From Kineobactrum sediminis (lineage in GTDB: Bacteria; Pseudomonadota; Gammaproteobacteria; Pseudomonadales; Halieaceae), in the NCBI RefSeq assembly GCF_002868715.1, contig NZ_PKLZ01000001.1, positions 248,001 to 312,000 of the forward strand: DNA of 64,000 nucleotides, in the 5' to 3' direction. The translations under genes were made by a program, and so were the position numbers. This document shows, one piece after another, positions 45,728 to 54,871 of this stretch (position 1 is its first letter; each line of letters starts with the position of its first letter). The notes under the pieces are model-generated. The model was not told where the DNA came from and did not search any database. It saw only the letters and a list, made by a program, of their open reading frames with translations.

Positions 45728-47076
45728 ACCTCCAGCACGGGAACGGGGCGGCCGGTATCTTTACCGTCACCAAGAGACGCTGCGGGCTTGAGGGCCATAT
45801 ACCGCAAGGCGCCAATATAGGACGCCAACAGGAAAACGTACATCAACAGGTAGCCGACCAGGGTACTGCCGACTGTAGCGGCGGTATGGTCTGCGGCGAC
45901 GTCCGCCACCCGCAGTACTCCGTTAACGATCCACGGCTGGCGACCGATTTCGGTAACATACCAGCCCGCCAACACGGCTACCCAGCCGGAAAACGTCATC
46001 CAGGAAACAGCATGTAACAGCAGCCGACCGGGCTCCCTGCGCCGCAACAACTCCCAGCAACCCCACCAGGACACCAGTAGCATGAGCACACCGAGTCCGA
46101 CCATAACGCGGAAGGACCAGAACACCATGGCGACGGGGGGATGCTCGCCCGGGAAGTCGTTCAGCCCCTGCACTTCGCCATCCGCACTATGGGTGAGAAT
46201 AAGACTGGCGGCATACGGTATTTCAACGGCAAACCGGTTACTGCGAGTGCCCTCATCAGGCCAGGCCACCAGGGTAAACGGCGCGCCGCGCTGGGTGTCC
46301 CAGATAGCTTCCATCGCCGCCACCTTGGCCGGCTGATGCTCCAGTGTATTGAGGCCGTGCAAATCTCCCAGCAGGATCTGCAGTGGTGCCGCAACCGCGG
46401 CAACCACGATACCTGTCTGCAGGACCTTGCGAGTACCCGGCCCTCCCACGCCCTTCAGCAGTCGCCAGGCACTGACGCCGGCAATGAGGAAGGCGCAGGT
46501 TAAAAACGAGGCCACCAGCATGTGCATGAGACGATAGGGGAATGAGGGATTGAAGATGATGTCCCACCAACTCTCGACCATGATCACACCGTTCTCAATG
46601 GAATACCCCGCCGGGGTATGCATCCAGGAATTGAGGCTGAGGATCCAGAATGCCGACAGCGTTGTACCAATCGCGACCAGGGTGGTGGCAATCAAATGCA
46701 TCCGCGCCGACACTCGCCCCCGACCAAACAGCATGATCCCCAGAAAAGAGGCTTCGAGGAAAAACGCGGTGAGGACTTCATAGCCCAGCAGTGGCCCCGC
46801 GACATTGCCCGCCTTTTCCATGAAGCCGGGCCAGTTGGTACCAAACTGGAAGCTCATGGTAAGTCCTGAAACCACCCCCATGGCGAAGCTCAGGGCAAAA
46901 ATCTTCACCCAGAATGCGTAAATCTGGTCCCAGTAGCGCTCTTTGCTCAGCACTCCCCGCCACAGGAAATACAGCAGCAACCATGCCAGGCCGATGGTGA
47001 TAGCGGGAAACAGAATATGGAAGCTGATGTTGGCGGCAAACTGAATCCGGGCCAGAACCACGGGGTCAAATAACAT
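45724..47076 (-). CDS. cydA: Cytochrome bd-type quinol oxidase subunit I (CioA-like)
   Basis: 450 residues with nine or so membrane segments. The N-terminal His in AANISFHILFPAITIGLAW and the SFQFGTNWPG loop are typical. The Q-loop looks short, as in the cyanide-insensitive CioA group. It would take electrons from quinol to O2. bd oxidases resist sulfide, which fits its place in the sulfide operon. It is the first gene of the transcript, behind a -24/-12 promoter. Confidence 0.93.
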   Translation of the reverse strand: MLFDPVVLARIQFAANISFHILFPAITIGLAWLLLYFLWRGVLSKERYWDQIYAFWVKIFALSFAMGVVSGLTMSFQFGTNWPGFMEKAGNVAGPLLGYEVLTAFFLEASFLGIMLFGRGRVSARMHLIATTLVAIGTTLSAFWILSLNSWMHTPAGYSIENGVIMVESWWDIIFNPSFPYRLMHMLVASFLTCAFLIAGVSAWRLLKGVGGPGTRKVLQTGIVVAAVAAPLQILLGDLHGLNTLEHQPAKVAAMEAIWDTQRGAPFTLVAWPDEGTRSNRFAVEIPYAASLILTHSADGEVQGLNDFPGEHPPVAMVFWSFRVMVGLGVLMLLVSWWGCWELLRRREPGRLLLHAVSWMTFSGWVAVLAGWYVTEIGRQPWIVNGVLRVADVAADHTAATVGSTLVGYLLMYVFLLASYIGALRYMALKPAASLGDGKDTGRPVPVLEV

Positions 47077-47154
47077 TTATGTTCTCCTTACCTACCGGAA
47101 CGCGGATGCGAAACGGCACCACAGGAATAGTTAACCTATAGCTCCTTACGGCTT

Positions 47155-47170
47155 TGCAAGCCACATGCCA
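47155..47170 (-). promoter_or_regulatory. Sigma-54 promoter of the cydA operon
   Basis: The minus strand reads TGGCAT-GTGGC-TTGCA with ten bases between GG and GC, 79 bases upstream of cydA. It fits control by the divergent FisR-like activator. Confidence 0.82.
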
Positions 47171-47235
47171 CTCTGGAAATCCAAAACCGGATAGCGCAAG
47201 CCGCTGTTTTTATTGAAATTTACACCAATCTCCAG

Positions 47236-47249
47236 GGCTCTCGCGAGCC
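47236..47249. promoter_or_regulatory. Inverted repeat, possible FisR upstream site
   Basis: GGCTC-TCGC-GAGCC lies 66 bases upstream of the -24 element, the usual range for an activator site, and about 50 bases before fisR. Binding is inferred only from position. Confidence 0.45.
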
Positions 47250-47296
47250 GTGGACTGGCATCTCCTCTTGTTTTTTGCCATTATTGACAACCCTTT

Positions 47297-48637
47297 ATGA
47301 CGGATATGGCAATGACGAATATCATCGCGAGCGATACTGACCCCACCAGCGCCATGATGCTTGAGGGCTTTGACTGCCCGGCCATCCTCATGGACGCCGA
47401 CTATCGCATTCTCGCCAGTAATGCCGCGTACGTAGACAGCTTCGGTGAAATAGCTGCCGATACCGGTGCCCATTGTTACGAGGTGTCACACGGCTACGAC
47501 GTACCCTGCGACCAGGCCGGCGAAGCGTGCCCGCTGGCTGCCTGCAGGGAGAGCGGGCACAAAGAGCGGGTGCTGCACATTCATCGCACTCCCGAAGGTC
47601 GCCAGCACGTTGATGTTGAACTGTTGCCCATTTATGACCAGGCAGGTGAGCTGCATCGATTTGTCGAGCTGTTGAAACCCGTTCATATTGCCAGCGCGGA
47701 ATTGAGTACGCGCCACATGGTGGGCAGCAGCGCCGCCTTCAATACGCTGGTGGAACTTATCAACCTGGTGGCGCCGCACGACACTTCGGTGCTGCTGCTG
47801 GGCGAGTCCGGTACCGGCAAGGAACTCGCCGCGGCGGCCATTCACCAGGCCGGCACCCGCGGTGACCGCCCCCTGGTTACCGTGGAGTGCGCCGGGTTGC
47901 CGGAAACCCTGTTTGAATCGGAATTGTTCGGGCATGTTCGCGGTGCCTTCACCGGGGCGACACAGAACAAACCCGGACTGCTGGAGACCGCTGCCGGCGG
48001 CACGCTGTTCCTCGATGAAATTGGCGACGTACCCCTGGGCATGCAGGTGAAACTGTTGCGACTGCTGGAGACCGGCAGCTATCGCGCAGTGGGCAGCACC
48101 ACCCTGCAAAGCGCGGATTTTCGGCTGATCTGTGCAACCCACAAGGACCTGCCCGCCCTGGTAGAGCGCGGCGAGTTCCGGCGCGACCTGTACTACCGCA
48201 TCAACGCCTTTCCCATTCACCTGCCGGCGTTGCGGGAACGGCGCGAGGACCTGCCGTTACTGGCCAATTCCATCCTCGGGAAACTGGCCGGCGAGCGTCG
48301 CCTGCACCTGACCGAATCGGCGGTACGGCGCCTGCAGGGCGAGCACTTTGCCGGCAACATACGCGAACTGCGCAACATCCTGGAACGCGCCCTGATCCTG
48401 GCCCGCGGCAATGTAATTGACCAGCATGTCATTGAGCGCTGCCTGGCAGCCGACCCCGGCATGCATGCGGCGCATACCGCAGCTGACAGCTGGGGCGACC
48501 TCAAGAGCCAGGAGCTTCATTACCTGCAGACCTTACTTGCCCACTGTGAGGGAGACAAGGCGGAAGCCGCCCGTATTGCGGGTATCAGCGTGCGTTCGCT
48601 GTACCGCAAGCTGGGGCAGGTATTGCAGGAGCATTAA
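47297..48637 (+). CDS. fisR: FisR-like sulfide-responsive sigma-54 activator
   Basis: 446 residues. A PAS-like N-terminal domain carries a Cys cluster, [15 protein letters not shown] and [10 protein letters not shown] (Cys60, 71, 78, 83), which matches the sulfane-sulfur sensor of FisR. The AAA+ domain has Walker A GESGTGKE (169-176), GAFTGA (216-221) and [10 protein letters not shown], and a Fis-type HTH ends the protein. In Cupriavidus FisR activates SQR and persulfide dioxygenase genes. Divergent from cydA. Confidence 0.88.
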   Translation: MTDMAMTNIIASDTDPTSAMMLEGFDCPAILMDADYRILASNAAYVDSFGEIAADTGAHCYEVSHGYDVPCDQAGEACPLAACRESGHKERVLHIHRTPEGRQHVDVELLPIYDQAGELHRFVELLKPVHIASAELSTRHMVGSSAAFNTLVELINLVAPHDTSVLLLGESGTGKELAAAAIHQAGTRGDRPLVTVECAGLPETLFESELFGHVRGAFTGATQNKPGLLETAAGGTLFLDEIGDVPLGMQVKLLRLLETGSYRAVGSTTLQSADFRLICATHKDLPALVERGEFRRDLYYRINAFPIHLPALRERREDLPLLANSILGKLAGERRLHLTESAVRRLQGEHFAGNIRELRNILERALILARGNVIDQHVIERCLAADPGMHAAHTAADSWGDLKSQELHYLQTLLAHCEGDKAEAARIAGISVRSLYRKLGQVLQEH

Positions 48638-48692
48638 CCCGCATACAACCAACAGGCTCTATACCCTATACTGGCTGCCTTACACACCACAG

Positions 48693-49622
48693 ATGAGCAC
48701 CATGAGTCAGCAACTCCATGTTCACAGCGAACAGCGCGCGCTGCGCTGGGCGCTGTTCGGCTCCATCGGGTTCATTGCGCTGGCACTAGCCTTTGCGCTA
48801 CTGACCCGATCCGACGCCATTCTGTTCGACGGTATCTACTCATTGATCGCCTTCTGCGTTGCCCTGCTGACCATCAAGGTGGCGCGTCTCGCCGAACGCC
48901 CCGACGACGATCATTTTCACTTTGGCTACACCTCGATGGAACCGGCGTTAAACCTGTTCAAGGCGTTGTTCATTCTCGTGGCCTGCACCTGGGCCTGCGT
49001 AGAGGCCATCAAACGCCTGATGCTGGGCGGCAATCCCGCGGAATACGGGCTGGCGACAGTCTACGGCGCAATTGCCACCGCCGGCTGCCTGTTGGTAGCG
49101 TTCCTGATGGCCCGGGCGGGACGCCAGACTCGCTCGGACCTGGTTGCGGTGGAATCCCGAACCTGGCTGATCGACGGCCTGCTCAGCGCTGCGGTATTCG
49201 CCGGTTTCCTGCTCGCGTGGTGGCTGGAGGGGTCCGCCTGGGCCCATTACGCGCCAGTGGTCGACCCGCTGCTGCTGATCGGCATTGTCATCTTCGCCCT
49301 GCCCGTGCCACTGGTTATTCTCCGCGACAGCATGCGCGAGATTCTGTGGATGGCGCCGCCCGAGCCCCTGGTGACCGAGATCGAGCAGCAACTGCTCGCC
49401 ACCCTGGCGGAGGTCGCCTGCGACCGGGTGGAGGTGCGCGTCACCAAACGTGGTCGCAATACCTATTTGCTGGTACATGTGGTGGTCAGCGAGGATTTCC
49501 GGCTCGAGTCAGTGAGTGAGCTCGATGCCATTCGCCGCCGCAGCGACGCCGTGCTCAGGGCCTGGCGACCCGAGATTGTCATGGATATGCTGTTTGTGCG
49601 GGATGCCTCCCTGGCCGACTGA
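48693..49622 (+). CDS. Cation diffusion facilitator family transporter
   Basis: 309 residues from ATG at 48693 (or 48702); a 92-residue in-frame extension overlaps fisR and is not coding. Five or six membrane segments are followed by a cytoplasmic C-terminal domain. FDGIYSLIAF and HFHFGYTSMEP are the metal-transport motifs. The second HxxxD motif reads ESRTWLIDGL with Glu instead of His. The cation is not determined. It lies 55 bases after fisR and is convergent with the crotonase gene. Confidence 0.82.
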   Translation: MSTMSQQLHVHSEQRALRWALFGSIGFIALALAFALLTRSDAILFDGIYSLIAFCVALLTIKVARLAERPDDDHFHFGYTSMEPALNLFKALFILVACTWACVEAIKRLMLGGNPAEYGLATVYGAIATAGCLLVAFLMARAGRQTRSDLVAVESRTWLIDGLLSAAVFAGFLLAWWLEGSAWAHYAPVVDPLLLIGIVIFALPVPLVILRDSMREILWMAPPEPLVTEIEQQLLATLAEVACDRVEVRVTKRGRNTYLLVHVVVSEDFRLESVSELDAIRRRSDAVLRAWRPEIVMDMLFVRDASLAD

Positions 49623-49642
49623 ATTGCCAGTATCGGAGCTAT

Positions 49643-50443
49643 TCAGCGATCCCGAAAGACCGGCGGGCGCTTCTCGACAAAGGCCTGCGCAGCTTCCGCC
49701 GCGTCATCGCTCAGGGCAAGCAGCGACTGGTGCCGATCCTCCATGGCCATGGCAGACTGCAGGCTGGGGGCATCAATGGCGTAGTTGAGCGATTCCTTGG
49801 TCAGCCGCAATCCCATCGGCGTGGCCCGCAGCATATCCTCCAGATAAGGCTCGGCAGCCCGCGACAGCTCCTTATCCGGGACCACTTCCGATACCAGGCC
49901 GGTCGCCAGCGCCCGGGGAGCGTGGATAAACCGCGCGGTGAGCAGCAGCTCCGACGCCAGTGCAGTGCCGACCAGGCGCGGCAAAAAATAGCTACTACCC
50001 ATATCGCAGCCGGTCAGGCCGATGGCCAGGTAGGCGGCGTTCATGCGCGCGGACTCGCCCGCTATGCGGATGTCCGCCGCCAGCGCAAGGCTGAAGCCAC
50101 CGCCACACGCGGCGCCCTGCAGCAGCGCGATAATCGGTTGCGGACAGGCGCGCATCGCCTGGTAAATGGCCGCGATACGACGCTGCACCTTCCACACCGC
50201 GTGCGGCCCCCGGGGCTGCGGGTTAAATCCCGGGTCAGTCAGGTCCAGCCCGGAGCAAAAATGGCGGCCGCGGGCGCGCAGCACCACCACTCGCGTCTGC
50301 TCGCGCTCCCGCAAGCCTTCAAAATAGACCAGCAAATCCTCCACCAGCGCGGTGTTAAGGGCGTTGCCGCTCTCGGGCCGATTGAGAGTTACCCAGTCAA
50401 CCGGGCCTCGGTGCTCTATTTCCAGTGGGGATGTTTGTGTCAT
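49643..50443 (-). CDS. Enoyl-CoA hydratase/isomerase family protein (crotonase)
   Basis: 266 residues from ATG at 50443; an in-frame GTG nine codons upstream is less likely. Crotonase motifs: HFCSGLDL (oxyanion hole 1), LLQGAACGGGFSLALAADIRIA (oxyanion hole 2). The acidic residue expected after the second motif is present as GCDMGSS. It could hydrate or isomerise an enoyl-CoA. It is the last gene of a mutase operon, 35 bases after meaB, so it probably acts on the product of the mutase. Confidence 0.85.
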   Translation of the reverse strand: MTQTSPLEIEHRGPVDWVTLNRPESGNALNTALVEDLLVYFEGLREREQTRVVVLRARGRHFCSGLDLTDPGFNPQPRGPHAVWKVQRRIAAIYQAMRACPQPIIALLQGAACGGGFSLALAADIRIAGESARMNAAYLAIGLTGCDMGSSYFLPRLVGTALASELLLTARFIHAPRALATGLVSEVVPDKELSRAAEPYLEDMLRATPMGLRLTKESLNYAIDAPSLQSAMAMEDRHQSLLALSDDAAEAAQAFVEKRPPVFRDR

Positions 50444-50478
50444 CTGATATTGCCCTTTTCTAACTACCACACTCAGGG

Positions 50479-51441
50479 CTACACCCTGCCGGCGGCCTGA
50501 TCGTATAGCAAGTCCAGCATCTGGTCACTCGCTGTCGCGATATCCAGACTGCCTTCACTGACAGCGAGAACCCGTGCATGCGCGTCTTGCCCCTCAAACA
50601 AACGCTGCACCTGGTTGGCGAGCAGGGCATCCATCATGCCCTTGAGTTCTGAACGCACCTGAGCCAATCGCCGCTGCTCAAGTTCACCGGACGCCGTGAT
50701 TGCGGCGCGATGATCCCTGATTGCCTGCCACAACGCTGCAGCACCCTTGCCTTCGGTAGCAATAGTTTCCAATACCTGCGGCCGCCGCTCCGGCGGCAGT
50801 GACGCCAGAGCACCCTCCAGGTCTCGTCGGGTCGCATCAAGCCCGGCCTTGTCCGCCTTGTTAATAACGAAAATATCAGCAACTTCCATAAGGCCGGCTT
50901 TGTTCGCCTGCACCTCATCGCCCCACCCCGGATTAAGGACCACCACCACCGTATCAGTCGCCGATGCGACGTCCAGTTCAACCTGGCCGACGCCAACCGT
51001 TTCGATCAAAGTAAGGGGCCAGCCACACGCCTCAAGCAAACGGCGGGCGCTACGAGTCGCCATGGCCAGCCCCCCGAGATGACCGCGGGACGCCATTGAG
51101 CGAATAAACACATCCGGCGACCCAGCATGGGGTTGCATGCGTACCCGGTCACCCAGCAGGGCGCCCCGACTCAATGGCGATGAAGGATCAACAGCGAGCA
51201 GCGCTACCCGGCCAGGCTCGGCAAGCACTTCCCCAAGCAGAGCACTAACCAAAGTAGATTTCCCTGCACCCGGTGCGCCGGTTATACCGACCGTATAACC
51301 ACCGCCATGCCTCGCCCTGAGACACCGCTCAAGAATGGCGGCATCACTGCCACCACTCTCGAGGACACTGATCAAGCGCGCCAGCGCCCCTCGGTCGCCT
51401 GCCTGTGCATGCTCCAGCTGCTGCTTCAATTGCTCGTGCAT
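50479..51441 (-). CDS. meaB: MeaB-family GTPase chaperone of B12-dependent mutase
   Basis: 320 residues of the ArgK/MeaB G3E family: GAPGAGKSTLVSALL (Walker A), VDPSSPLSRGALLGDR (Asp of switch), ETVGVGQVE (G3) and INKADKA (NKxD). In the family it loads and protects adenosylcobalamin mutases. It lies 34 bases after the small mutase subunit and before the crotonase, in one operon. Confidence 0.92.
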   Translation of the reverse strand: MHEQLKQQLEHAQAGDRGALARLISVLESGGSDAAILERCLRARHGGGYTVGITGAPGAGKSTLVSALLGEVLAEPGRVALLAVDPSSPLSRGALLGDRVRMQPHAGSPDVFIRSMASRGHLGGLAMATRSARRLLEACGWPLTLIETVGVGQVELDVASATDTVVVVLNPGWGDEVQANKAGLMEVADIFVINKADKAGLDATRRDLEGALASLPPERRPQVLETIATEGKGAAALWQAIRDHRAAITASGELEQRRLAQVRSELKGMMDALLANQVQRLFEGQDAHARVLAVSEGSLDIATASDQMLDLLYDQAAGRV

Positions 51442-51475
51442 TGCCAGTTCCGTTGAAGCTGATTCTGACGAACAG

Positions 51476-51862
51476 TCAAGCGAGACCCGTCAGACGCCTG
51501 GCGGCCGCCACGATATCCGGCAGTTGGCTACCAGGCGGATAAACTTCCACACCCAATGCTTCCAGCTTGCGTTTAGCGTGCGGAGGGACCACACCACCCA
51601 CGAATATCGGCACTTCCGGACGTGACTCGCGCACCATGTTAATAGCCCGCACCGCCACATCGATATGGCCCCCGATATTGAGTCCAACCAGGTCTACGTC
51701 CTCATCCACACTAGCCTGGACCATCTCCTCGGGCCTGGCCATCCCTATCATGATGACTTCAAAACCCGCATCGCGCAGCGCCTTGGCAACCACTGTTGGG
51801 CCGCGCCAGTGGCCGTCGAGCCCGGTTTTTGCCATGAGAATTCTCTTGCCTGCTGTATCCAT
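51476..51862 (-). CDS. B12-binding small subunit of an acyl-CoA mutase
   Basis: 128 residues of the cobalamin-binding domain. The DxHxxG motif is GLDGHWRG and the GG motif is FVGGVVPP. The SxL region, SILSGAH in isobutyryl-CoA mutase small subunits, here reads LNIGGHID, about two residues shorter and without Ser. It partners the large subunit that ends 12 bases upstream. It has no other domain, so it functions as a separate subunit. Confidence 0.88.
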   Translation of the reverse strand: MDTAGKRILMAKTGLDGHWRGPTVVAKALRDAGFEVIMIGMARPEEMVQASVDEDVDLVGLNIGGHIDVAVRAINMVRESRPEVPIFVGGVVPPHAKRKLEALGVEVYPPGSQLPDIVAAARRLTGLA

Positions 51863-51874
51863 TACGCTGTCGCC

Positions 51875-53509
51875 TCAGGTCTGTATGGGAGTGGCCCAAT
51901 CGCCAAACACGGAACGGTAAATGTCGCCAATTTCGCCCAGCGTGACCTCCGCCTCGAGGGCATCCATCATTGCCGGCATTATATTGCTGCCATCGCGACA
52001 CACCGTCTCCAGTTCTTTCAGAGCCCGGCTCGCGCCAGCCTCGTAGCGAGTCCTGCGAACCTCATGCAACCTTTCCAGCGCCACGTCATAGGCATCGTCC
52101 ACGCCCATGAAGCCATCGACCTCAAATGGAGAGATATCATCCTTATGGTCAGTTACACCGATAATGACCTGTTCGCCACTTTCCTGCTGGCGAAAATCCT
52201 CGCTTTGATTTTCTGCCGCCCGCTCGTGCAGCCAGCCAGAATCCAGTGTGGCCAGGAAGCCCCCCTGCTCCTGGATTTCGTCAAAGAACTCCCAGGCCCG
52301 CTCGACCAGCTCCGCTGTCAGCGTTTCCACATAAAAAGAGCCCCCCAGCGGATCGGTCACTGCCTCGATGTTGGTTTCTTCCTGTAAAATCTGCTGGATG
52401 CGCACGGACATCTGATGCGCGTGCTCAGAGGGAATCGATAGAGCTTCATCGTAGCCCGACACACCCATAGACTGCACTCCTCCCAGCGCAGCGGCCAGCG
52501 CCATCACCGTACCACGGACGATATTGTTCAGTGGTTGCTGGTAAGTCATTCGTGAACCTGCCGTAACGCAGTGTATGCGCAAATTGGCGACCTTTGGATT
52601 GGTAATGCCGTAGCGCCGTTCGAGCAACTGCTGCCACATCAAACGAGCCGCACGCATCTTGCTCGCTTCTTCGAAAAGATCCATCGAAGCACGAAAATTA
52701 ACACCACTACAGGCGCGGGCGGCGTTCTCCAGGGGCATGGTTTTGCGCCGCTTGATTTCATCGAGATATTCCACAGAGTTTGCAAACAGGGCTCCGAGTT
52801 CCTGGTAGGCGTTGAGGCCAGTATCGGCACCGTTGTAGCCGGCTATGGAAACGGGCACCCAGCGGGGCAAGTGCTTATCACAAAATTCCATAATATCGGC
52901 ATTAAAGCGCAGTCCGGCCGCGGTAGGTATTTGCTGCTTGGTCACACAGCCGAGGTAAGTGAGAAAAAAGTCACTCTGCCCGGTGCCAGGCAGACGCGCC
53001 AGATCTATACCCCGGTGTCGCGCGACGGTCCAATAGCCTGCGAGGGCAAAGGGCGCGTGTTGCACGACGGCGCCGCCGGCATGCCCAAAACTGGTCTCCA
53101 AAGGTAAGTCTTTCATGCATATGTCAATGTCGCGAACACTCTGCATGACCGCTCCGGTGAGGCCCACGTCCTCGCGTCGAGCCACCACATCCGGATGATC
53201 CACGTTGTAACAGTGATCGCCGGTATTGCGATCATGTTCCATGATGAACCCGGTTTCTCCCTGCTCCAGCAGGAATCGAATGCGCTCGTTTTCGTCCTCT
53301 GGTTTGCCAAAACCACTGAGCTGGAAAATTCGCCAGGGCTTGGTGCGATAACCACCGGGGTGTGCACCCCGGTGAAAGGGCGCCATACCCGGATCAGACG
53401 CCAAACGCTGTCGTTGCTCCTGGGGGATGTCGTCTTCGCTATAAAACTTTTGAAGGGGGAGGCCTGACGCCGATTTCCATACCCTATCTTTATTGTTTTT
53501 TGCGTTCAT
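51875..53509 (-). CDS. Divergent B12-dependent acyl-CoA mutase large subunit
   Basis: 544 residues of the methylmalonyl-CoA mutase barrel. Conserved: GGYRTKPWRIFQ (about 52-63), Arg201 (the position of carboxylate-binding Arg207 in methylmalonyl-CoA mutase) and DEALSIPSE (354-362). Changed: the substrate-contact Tyr89 position is Leu64, the catalytic His244 position (GYH) is Asn226 in GYNGADTG, the VAFDLPT segment is IMEHDRN, and QSLHTN is QSMGVSG. It is therefore neither a normal methylmalonyl-, isobutyryl- nor 2-hydroxyisobutyryl-CoA mutase. It heads an operon with the small subunit, meaB and a crotonase, divergent from the Fe-ADH operon. Confidence 0.85.
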   Translation of the reverse strand: MNAKNNKDRVWKSASGLPLQKFYSEDDIPQEQRQRLASDPGMAPFHRGAHPGGYRTKPWRIFQLSGFGKPEDENERIRFLLEQGETGFIMEHDRNTGDHCYNVDHPDVVARREDVGLTGAVMQSVRDIDICMKDLPLETSFGHAGGAVVQHAPFALAGYWTVARHRGIDLARLPGTGQSDFFLTYLGCVTKQQIPTAAGLRFNADIMEFCDKHLPRWVPVSIAGYNGADTGLNAYQELGALFANSVEYLDEIKRRKTMPLENAARACSGVNFRASMDLFEEASKMRAARLMWQQLLERRYGITNPKVANLRIHCVTAGSRMTYQQPLNNIVRGTVMALAAALGGVQSMGVSGYDEALSIPSEHAHQMSVRIQQILQEETNIEAVTDPLGGSFYVETLTAELVERAWEFFDEIQEQGGFLATLDSGWLHERAAENQSEDFRQQESGEQVIIGVTDHKDDISPFEVDGFMGVDDAYDVALERLHEVRRTRYEAGASRALKELETVCRDGSNIMPAMMDALEAEVTLGEIGDIYRSVFGDWATPIQT

Positions 53510-53589
53510 AAATTTACTGCAGTCGGGTTGAGGCTGATCGACGTAATTTAGTACCAGCGGCCTCCTTTGTCTACCCGAAATATTTTTTC

Positions 53590-53617
53590 TTGACTGAGAG
53601 TAAAAAAAGATTACTCT
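53590..53617 (+). promoter_or_regulatory. Candidate promoter with operator-like inverted repeat before the Fe-ADH operon
   Basis: TTGACT at 53590 is followed by AGAGTA-N9-TACTCT (53597-53617), an inverted repeat whose right arm overlaps a possible -10 (TACTCT, 16 bases from TTGACT). Position and shape suit a TetR operator for the regulator encoded at 54872. It lies in the 156-base gap shared with the mutase operon. Confidence 0.5.
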
Positions 53618-53665
53618 TTGTATTGCAGAGCCTAACTAAGAATAAACACTATTTAGGGAGCCACA

Positions 53666-54841
53666 ATGGCCGTTTCCACAAGCGTGGTCCACTTGACTGC
53701 GACCGAAAGAGTTTTTATCGGCGAACCCGCCGCCAGTGCCATCGCGAGCGAAGCTGATCGGCTCGGCGCAAGCCGCGTTTTCCTGATGGTAAGTCGCGCC
53801 CTGAATACCGGCACCGAAGAAATAGACAAGATTCGGGCTGCCTTGGGCAAGCGGGTTGTCGGCACTTACGACGGCATGCCACCACACGCACCGCGCAGTG
53901 CCGTACTTGCCGCAGCCGAGATGGCCAGACAAGCGGGCGCAGATATGATTGTCACGGTCGGCGGGGGTTCCATCACCGATGCCGGCAAGATCGTCAGTCT
54001 GTGCCTGAAACACGATCTGCGCGAACACGACGATCTGGAACCCTACCATGTCTATGTCGATGATCACGGCGATGTTATCAAGCCTGTGTTTGAAGGACCC
54101 GACATCCCCGTGGTCATCTGCCCCACCACCCTCTCCGGCGGCGAGTTCAATACGCTCAGCGGCGCCACAGACGAAAAGATTCACCACAAGCAGGGATACG
54201 AACATCCACGCATGGCACCGGTGAGCGTGATCCTGGATCCTGCGCTGACAGTGCACACGCCTGAGTGGTTGTGGCTGTCCACTGGTGTGCGCTCAGTCGA
54301 TCACGCACTGGAGGCGTTGGGCTCACTGCAATCAAACGACTTCTACGATGGCCAAGCCGAATGTGCCCTGCGCCTGCTGGCCGAGGGTTTGCCCAGGGTC
54401 AAGCGGGATCCGGGTGATCTTGAAGCGCGCCTCAAGTGCCAGGTCGGTGTCTGGCAGTCCATGATTCCCATCATCGCCGGTCTTCCCATGGGCCTGAGTC
54501 ACGCGATCGGGCATATTCTGGGCGGCACATGCGATGTTCCCCACGGCTACTGCTCCTGCATCATGGCTCCCGCAGTTCTGGCCTTCAACGAGAAGGTCAA
54601 TGGCGACCGGCAACGACGGATCAGCGCCTGCTTTGGCGAGCCAAACCGTCCCGCCAGCGAAGTCGTCGACGAATTCATTCGCGGACTTGGCATGCCGCGC
54701 TCATTGTCAGAAGTGGGTGTACAGCGAGATCAGCTGGGGCATATCGCGGAATACACGATGCTGGATTTGTGGGCCCGCACCAACCCGCGCCCAGTCAATG
54801 GTGCTGCGGACGTCATGCCGGTCCTGGAAATGGCGTACTGA
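53666..54841 (+). CDS. Iron-containing alcohol dehydrogenase, maleylacetate reductase-like
   Basis: 391 residues. The NAD motif GGGSITDAGK (about 108) and CPTTLSGGEFN are present; metal-ligand segments are SVDHALEAL (Asp and His) and GLSHAIGHILGG (His and His). AGGGAG precedes the ATG. The maleylacetate reductase branch reduces ring-cleavage products; other members are alcohol dehydrogenases. It opens the plus-strand operon. Confidence 0.82.
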   Translation: MAVSTSVVHLTATERVFIGEPAASAIASEADRLGASRVFLMVSRALNTGTEEIDKIRAALGKRVVGTYDGMPPHAPRSAVLAAAEMARQAGADMIVTVGGGSITDAGKIVSLCLKHDLREHDDLEPYHVYVDDHGDVIKPVFEGPDIPVVICPTTLSGGEFNTLSGATDEKIHHKQGYEHPRMAPVSVILDPALTVHTPEWLWLSTGVRSVDHALEALGSLQSNDFYDGQAECALRLLAEGLPRVKRDPGDLEARLKCQVGVWQSMIPIIAGLPMGLSHAIGHILGGTCDVPHGYCSCIMAPAVLAFNEKVNGDRQRRISACFGEPNRPASEVVDEFIRGLGMPRSLSEVGVQRDQLGHIAEYTMLDLWARTNPRPVNGAADVMPVLEMAY

Positions 54842-54871
54842 GGCTTGCTGTGAAGTCAGAGAGACAGTGAC

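Noticed and set aside
48417-48692. N-terminal extension of the cation transporter frame overlapping fisR
   Set aside because: The extension is Arg/Thr-rich without family similarity; the membrane protein starts at about 48693.
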